From Pseudomonadota bacterium (GTDB lineage Bacteria > Pseudomonadota > Alphaproteobacteria > Acetobacterales > Acetobacteraceae): a DNA stretch of 9,121 nt. The notes beneath the pieces were generated by a model, which worked only from the letters and a program-made list of their open reading frames with translations, did no database searches and was not told where the DNA came from. Position 1 is the first letter of the stretch; each line of letters begins with the position of its first letter. Where the stretch lies: NCBI GenBank assembly GCA_021807975.1, contig JAKBCJ010000105.1, forward strand, positions 1 through 9,121, in the 5' to 3' direction. The translations under genes were made by a program, and so were the position numbers. This document shows positions 5,987 through 9,121 of the stretch, piece by piece.

Positions 5987-7379
5987 ATGAGCACACTGCT
6001 GTCGCTCCGCCAAGCCCCGGGGCAAGGCGGTAGACGAATTGCCGCCTCTCGCCGGCACCAAGGACTTCGCTACCAAGGAACGCGAGATCGACGATTTGGA
6101 ACGCACGATCAGCGATCTTGAGCGTGCCGAAAAGCGCGCCGCTGGTTTGGCCCGCCCGGTGGGCGACCGAGCACGCGAGGGAGGGGGCGGTGACGTCGTA
6201 CGTGACATTGCCGAGATCAACCCCTCCAAGCGAACCCTCGCGCAGATCCGCGCGATGGACCCGCGCCCCGGCAAGCTGAAAGGGTTCGACGACTACCTCA
6301 GCCTCGCCCGCAAGGGTCTGGACTTCACCCCAACCGTCGGCGACCAGTACCGTTCGTTCGGCGAACAGTTCCAGTCGATCTTCAAACACTACAGCAGTAA
6401 GGGCAGCGACACCGACCGGCGCCTCGTGCGGTCGCCAACCGGCGCGAGCGATGTCGATCCCACAGGTGGCGGCTTCCTGGTGCAGGTCGATTTCGCTGCG
6501 GCGATCTTCTTGCTGACGCACGACATGGGTGAGATCCTCAGCCGCACCAACAAACTGCCGATCAGCGCCAACGCCAACGGCATCAAGATACCCGGCGTGG
6601 ACGAAACCAGCCGAGCGACTGGCAGCCGTTGGGGCGGTGTGGCGTCGAACTGGGTTGGCGAGGGCACGAACGTCACGCCGACGCGGCCGAAGTTCCGCAT
6701 CGTCGAGTTCGACCTGAAGGAGCTCATGTCGTTGATGTATACCACCGATGAGCTGTTGCAGGATTCGACGGCGCTAACCTCACTCGCGAGCCAGTCGTTC
6801 TCGAAAGAGGTCATGATCATGACCGAGGACGCGATCTTCGAGGGCACCGGAGCCGGCATGCTGCTCGGGGTGCTGAAAAGCCCCGCCCTAATTACTGTGC
6901 CAAAACAGACCGGTCAGGCCCCGGCCACCCTGGTCACGGAAAACATCGACAACATGTGGGCGCGCTGCTGGGCTCGCTCGATGAAAAACGCGGTGTGGTT
7001 CATCAATCAAGACGTGCTGCCGCAGCTTATGGCGATGAACCAATCGGTCGGCACCGGTGGGCAACTTGTTTACATGCCGCCGGGCGGGTTGTCGGCACCG
7101 CCGTATTCAACGCTGTACGGCCGCGAGGTGGTTTGGACGGAATACAGCTCCACCGTTGGCACCAAGGGTGACATCATGCTCGCGGATTTCAGCCAATACA
7201 TGCTGGTGGACAAGAACGGTATGCAGGCGGCGACCAGCATGCATGCGGCATTTTTGACCGACGAAATGGTGTTCCGCATCACCTACCGCGTGGACGGCAA
7301 GCCGATGTGGTCGCAGCCGCTGACGCCGTTCAAAGGCCAGAACACCAAAAGCCCGTTCATCGCGCTGGCCTCGCGCTAG
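5987..7379 (+). CDS. Phage HK97-family major capsid protein, frameshifted near the N-terminus
   Basis: Major capsid protein of a tailed phage; it builds the icosahedral head. The natural start is ATG 5987 (MSTLLSLRQA), with AGGA at 5971-5974. After 12 codons the frame runs into unrelated codons, while the rest of the protein (KAVDELPPLAGTKDF onward, from 6024) is one base out of step. Removing one C from the CCCC run at 6015-6018 restores a smooth N-terminus of about 463 aa. As it stands, the open part starts at TTG 6039 (446 aa). Domains seen: a coiled-coil delta/scaffold segment (KEREIDDLERTISDLERAEK), a linker, then the HK97 fold beginning near SPTGASDVDPTGGGFLV, with DEL/LLQDS, EDAIFEGTGAGMLLGVL, WFINQDVLPQL and the C-terminal FRITYRVDGKPMWSQPLTP. 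No portal, protease or terminase gene is visible nearby. Confidence 0.9.
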
Positions 7380-7424
7380 CCGTTCATTTCACCGCCCGGG
7401 AGCATTTCAGATCATGGCTCGGCA

Positions 7425-7991
7425 ATGGCGCTGATGCTGTTGGTGTACACCGCCCGGCGCCCGGGCGACGGGCTGGAGATGACGACGGCACGTATCATGG
7501 AGCGTGACGGCCGATTGTTCATTTTGCTGCGCCAGCAGAAGACCGACGAGCTTCTTGCGGTCCCGCTTCATACCGACCTTGCCCCGCTCGTGCGCGACAG
7601 GATGGCAACCCGCGTGACACGGCGGCGGACAGCGGCCGATGGTCAGACCCAAGAGGTTGAATCAATCCTGCTGGTGCCAAGCCCAACCGGCCTGCCATGG
7701 GCCTATCGAAATTTTGCCCGGGCCTGGGACGGGCAACGCAAAACCGCCGGGATCGAAGGTAAGCAGCGCCGCGACCTGCGCCGCACCGCCGTCGTGCGGC
7801 TGGCAGAGGCCGGAGCGACGGTGCCGCAGATCGCCGCCGTGACTGGCTGGTCCATCGATTACTGCCAAAGCATCGTGGACGTTTACCTGCCCAGGCGGAC
7901 CGAGGTCGCCCTCACAGCGATTGAGTTGTGGGAAAAGGCGCCGCAGGTGGATTCGAACGTGGTTAGCCTCGGATTGGCCAAGCGACGGTGA
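7425..7991 (+). CDS. Tyrosine integrase, catalytic-domain fragment (5'-truncated)
   Basis: C-terminal catalytic domain of a phage-type tyrosine recombinase, 188 aa from ATG 7425, where complete integrases have roughly 300-420 aa. The N-terminal arm-binding and core-binding domains are absent. The catalytic set is largely visible: Arg12 in TARRPGD (usual TGxR), Lys39 in QQKT on the beta-hairpin, RDLRRT (116-121) giving Arg119 with Arg in the usual His position, Trp142 in TGWSID (usual GH; Trp is an accepted variant), and nucleophile Tyr154 in VYLPR. Coding-like sequence may begin shortly before the ATG (HGSAMALML), and the frame is the same as that of the capsid gene, separated by one TAG. It points toward tRNA-Arg and ends 63 bp from it, the usual position of a tRNA-inserted integrase. 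Without its N-terminus it is probably inactive. Confidence 0.88.
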   Translation: MALMLLVYTARRPGDGLEMTTARIMERDGRLFILLRQQKTDELLAVPLHTDLAPLVRDRMATRVTRRRTAADGQTQEVESILLVPSPTGLPWAYRNFARAWDGQRKTAGIEGKQRRDLRRTAVVRLAEAGATVPQIAAVTGWSIDYCQSIVDVYLPRRTEVALTAIELWEKAPQVDSNVVSLGLAKRR

Positions 7992-8000
7992 GCCACAGCG

Positions 8001-8029
8001 TTATGACAACCATTATGACAACTGACAAC
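8001..8029. repeat. TTATGACAAC direct repeats between integrase and tRNA
   Basis: TTATGACAAC occurs at 8001-8010 and 8013-8022, and its TGACAAC half again at 8023-8029. Short direct repeats between an integrase gene and its tRNA target are typical of arm-type or excisionase-binding sites of an attachment region. The role is inferred from position. Confidence 0.45.
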
Positions 8030-8054
8030 CAGACGTCTGCTAACCCATTGAAAT

Positions 8055-8131
8055 TGGCGCGCCCTGGTGGATTCGAACCACCGGCCCACAGCTTAGAAGG
8101 CTGTTGCTCTATCCAACTGAGCTAAGGGCGC
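8055..8131 (-). tRNA. tRNA-Arg (anticodon UCU)
   Basis: A complete 77-base tRNA with CCA encoded (TGG at 8055-8057 on the plus strand). The acceptor arms GCGCCCT/AGGGCGC pair fully and the discriminator is G. The D arm reads GCTCAGTTGGATAGAGC, and the anticodon stem ACAGC/GCTGT closes the loop CTTCTAA with anticodon TCT, which reads AGA and AGG codons. The T arm is GGTGG-TTCGAAT-CCACC. Its 3' end faces the integrase fragment, marking it as the probable insertion site. Confidence 0.97.
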
Positions 8132-8157
8132 CCACGCACAACCGCTAACCACGTCAC

Positions 8158-8186
8158 CATCTACTCCACCGAAGCGCGGCTGCCAA
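8158..8186 (-). promoter_or_regulatory. Candidate promoter of tRNA-Arg
   Basis: On the minus strand, TTGGCA (8186-8181) and TAGATG (8163-8158) are separated by 17 bp. The -10 box ends 26 bases before the mature tRNA 5' end, giving a short leader. The -35 box matches consensus in five of six bases; the -10 box is weak. Co-transcription from the tspO operon is the alternative. Confidence 0.35.
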
Positions 8187-8216
8187 TTCTTGTCTGAAAC
8201 CGCCCCCGGGAACCGC

Positions 8217-8690
8217 TCAGCGCCCAAACGGCCGGTTCAGCCGGACGATGGTCAGGTTCAGGACCGAGGCGAATGACACCCACGCCAGGTAGGGCAGCAG
8301 CAACAGGCTGGCAACCATCGAGACCGGGGCCAGTGCGGCCATCATGGCAACGATCGACAGCCAGAGCAGCGGCACCTCCCGCAACGCCCAGTCCGGCCGT
8401 CGGAGTTTGAAGAACAGCGGGCTCCATGCCAGATTCGCGATCCCGTTGGCGGCCGACACCGCGACGATCAGATTACGGCTTTCCGGGCCGGACGCGCCGC
8501 TCCAGCCCAGATAGATCGCGATGGAGGTCAGCGACAGAATCACCGTCCAGGCCGGGCCGAACAGCCATTCGGGCGGCTGCCAGGACGGCTTCTTCAAAGC
8601 GTAGTACCAGGGCGACAACTCGGTCATCGCCGCCCCGCCCGCCGCCACGACGATGCCCCACGCGGCGGCGGCCGCGATAATCCAGATCAA
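8217..8690 (-). CDS. tspO: TspO/MBR family membrane protein
   Basis: Tryptophan-rich sensory protein, the bacterial relative of the mitochondrial translocator protein. It is a five-helix membrane protein that binds porphyrins and, in phototrophs such as Rhodobacter, tunes photosynthesis gene expression and tetrapyrrole export in response to oxygen. The 157-aa protein has the family length and about 11 Trp. Diagnostic motifs are ALKKPSWQPPEWLFGPAWTV (31-50), NLAWSPLFF (86-94) and LLPYLAWVSFASVLN (131-145). Five hydrophobic segments lie near 3-22, 44-63, 72-94, 106-126 and 128-149. The start is TTG (8690-8688), overlapping the stop of the upstream reductase gene (TTGA); no better in-frame start precedes it, and the Met at residue 22 would remove the first helix. 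The overlap with bchP places it in the bacteriochlorophyll pathway's operon. Confidence 0.95.
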   Translation of the reverse strand: MIWIIAAAAAWGIVVAAGGAAMTELSPWYYALKKPSWQPPEWLFGPAWTVILSLTSIAIYLGWSGASGPESRNLIVAVSAANGIANLAWSPLFFKLRRPDWALREVPLLWLSIVAMMAALAPVSMVASLLLLPYLAWVSFASVLNLTIVRLNRPFGR

Positions 8691-9121
8691 GCGGACACCA
8701 GGCCCAGCAGATGCGCGAGGTCCTTGAGGAAAATCCTCGCATGCGCGGCAGGGTCTTTACGTGTCAGGCGCTTGTTCATATAGGAATCCCACGTCAGGCG
8801 TTGCACGTCGGCGTCCTGGCAGATGCTGACGAAGCGTTCCCGCCGCTTGTCGCTGGAATACCAGAACCACTGCATCATACGCAGTATCCAGAACACCCGT
8901 CCATGCGCGCGCATGAACCGCCGCCGGGCGTCCCGCAGGGCCCCGGGGTTGCCGCTGGCCAGGAATGTATCCGCGGCCCCGGCGGCCAGGCGCCCACCCT
9001 CCATCGCGTAATAGATGCCTTCGCCCGACGCCGGGGCGACCACCCCGGCCGCATCCCCGGCCACGATCACGTCGCGGCCGTCGTCCCATCGGCGCATCGG
9101 GCGCAGCGGGATCGGTGCGCC
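8687..9121 (-). CDS. bchP: Geranylgeranyl reductase BchP, C-terminal part
   Basis: FAD-dependent reductase that hydrogenates the geranylgeranyl tail of bacteriochlorophyll to phytyl. The frame runs off the right edge, with GAPIPLRP before the first Met, so only the last ~144 residues of an enzyme of about 390-400 aa are present. Visible signatures are the flavin-binding GDAAGVVAPASGEGIYYAM motif, GGRLAAGAAD, then the reductase tail with HGRVFWILRMMQWFWYSSDKRR, DADVQRLTWDSYMNK and IFLKDLAHLLGL. The related archaeal-type and plant ChlP enzymes share the flavin motif, but the WYSSDKRRERFVS-type tail and the link to tspO favour bacterial BchP. It appears intact and forms an operon with the overlapping tspO. 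Confidence 0.93.
   Translation of the reverse strand, partial: GAPIPLRPMRRWDDGRDVIVAGDAAGVVAPASGEGIYYAMEGGRLAAGAADTFLASGNPGALRDARRRFMRAHGRVFWILRMMQWFWYSSDKRRERFVSICQDADVQRLTWDSYMNKRLTRKDPAAHARIFLKDLAHLLGLVSA

Noticed and set aside
5967..6521. 184-codon minus-strand frame opposite the capsid gene
   Set aside because: Shadow of a clear HK97-type capsid coding region.
1..9121. CRISPR arrays
   Set aside because: No regularly spaced repeats of 25-40 bases were seen; the only short-period repeat is the TGACAAC set at 8001-8029, which is too small.

Overview
The window looks like a GC-rich alphaproteobacterial chromosome with an accessory, mobile-element-rich stretch inserted beside a tRNA gene. 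The right end points to a phototrophic host. It carries the C-terminal part of a BchP-type geranylgeranyl reductase (bacteriochlorophyll synthesis) that overlaps a tspO gene, both on the minus strand. The protein style and codon use suggest Rhodospirillales/Acetobacteraceae, but that is an inference from one window.

Layout from left to right. (1) 1-1019 (+): a HipA-family kinase toxin, cut at its 5' end by the window. The Asp of its catalytic loop is replaced by Gly. (2) 1128-2716 (+): two translationally coupled genes (228 and 301 aa) of unknown function, visibly less GC-rich than their neighbours, with a 14-bp palindrome just before the first ribosome binding site and a hairpin after the second gene. 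(3) 2717-3782: about 1.07 kb without a convincing gene but with several inverted repeats. (4) 3783-5038 (+): a small serine recombinase followed at 11 bp by an unrecognised 174-aa protein with its own strong Shine-Dalgarno. (5) 5203-5835 (-): a RelE/ParE-type toxin and an XRE-type antitoxin, toxin gene first, behind a well-formed promoter that seems to give a leaderless toxin mRNA. (6) 5987-7379 (+): a phage HK97-fold major capsid protein whose first 12 codons are one base out of frame with the rest. (7) 7425-7991 (+): the catalytic half of a tyrosine integrase without its N-terminal domains. (8) 8055-8131 (-): tRNA-Arg(UCU) with encoded CCA, its 3' end facing the integrase fragment. (9) 8217-9121 (-): tspO and bchP, the host backbone.

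Taken together, 3.8-8.0 kb reads as a decayed prophage or phage-derived island inserted at the 3' end of tRNA-Arg. It keeps a capsid gene, part of an integrase, a toxin-antitoxin module and a serine recombinase, but no terminase, portal, protease or tail genes are visible. The left boundary cannot be placed; hipA and the two-gene cassette may belong to the same accessory region. The most open biological questions are the two-gene cassette at 1128-2716 and the catalytic-loop substitution in HipA.
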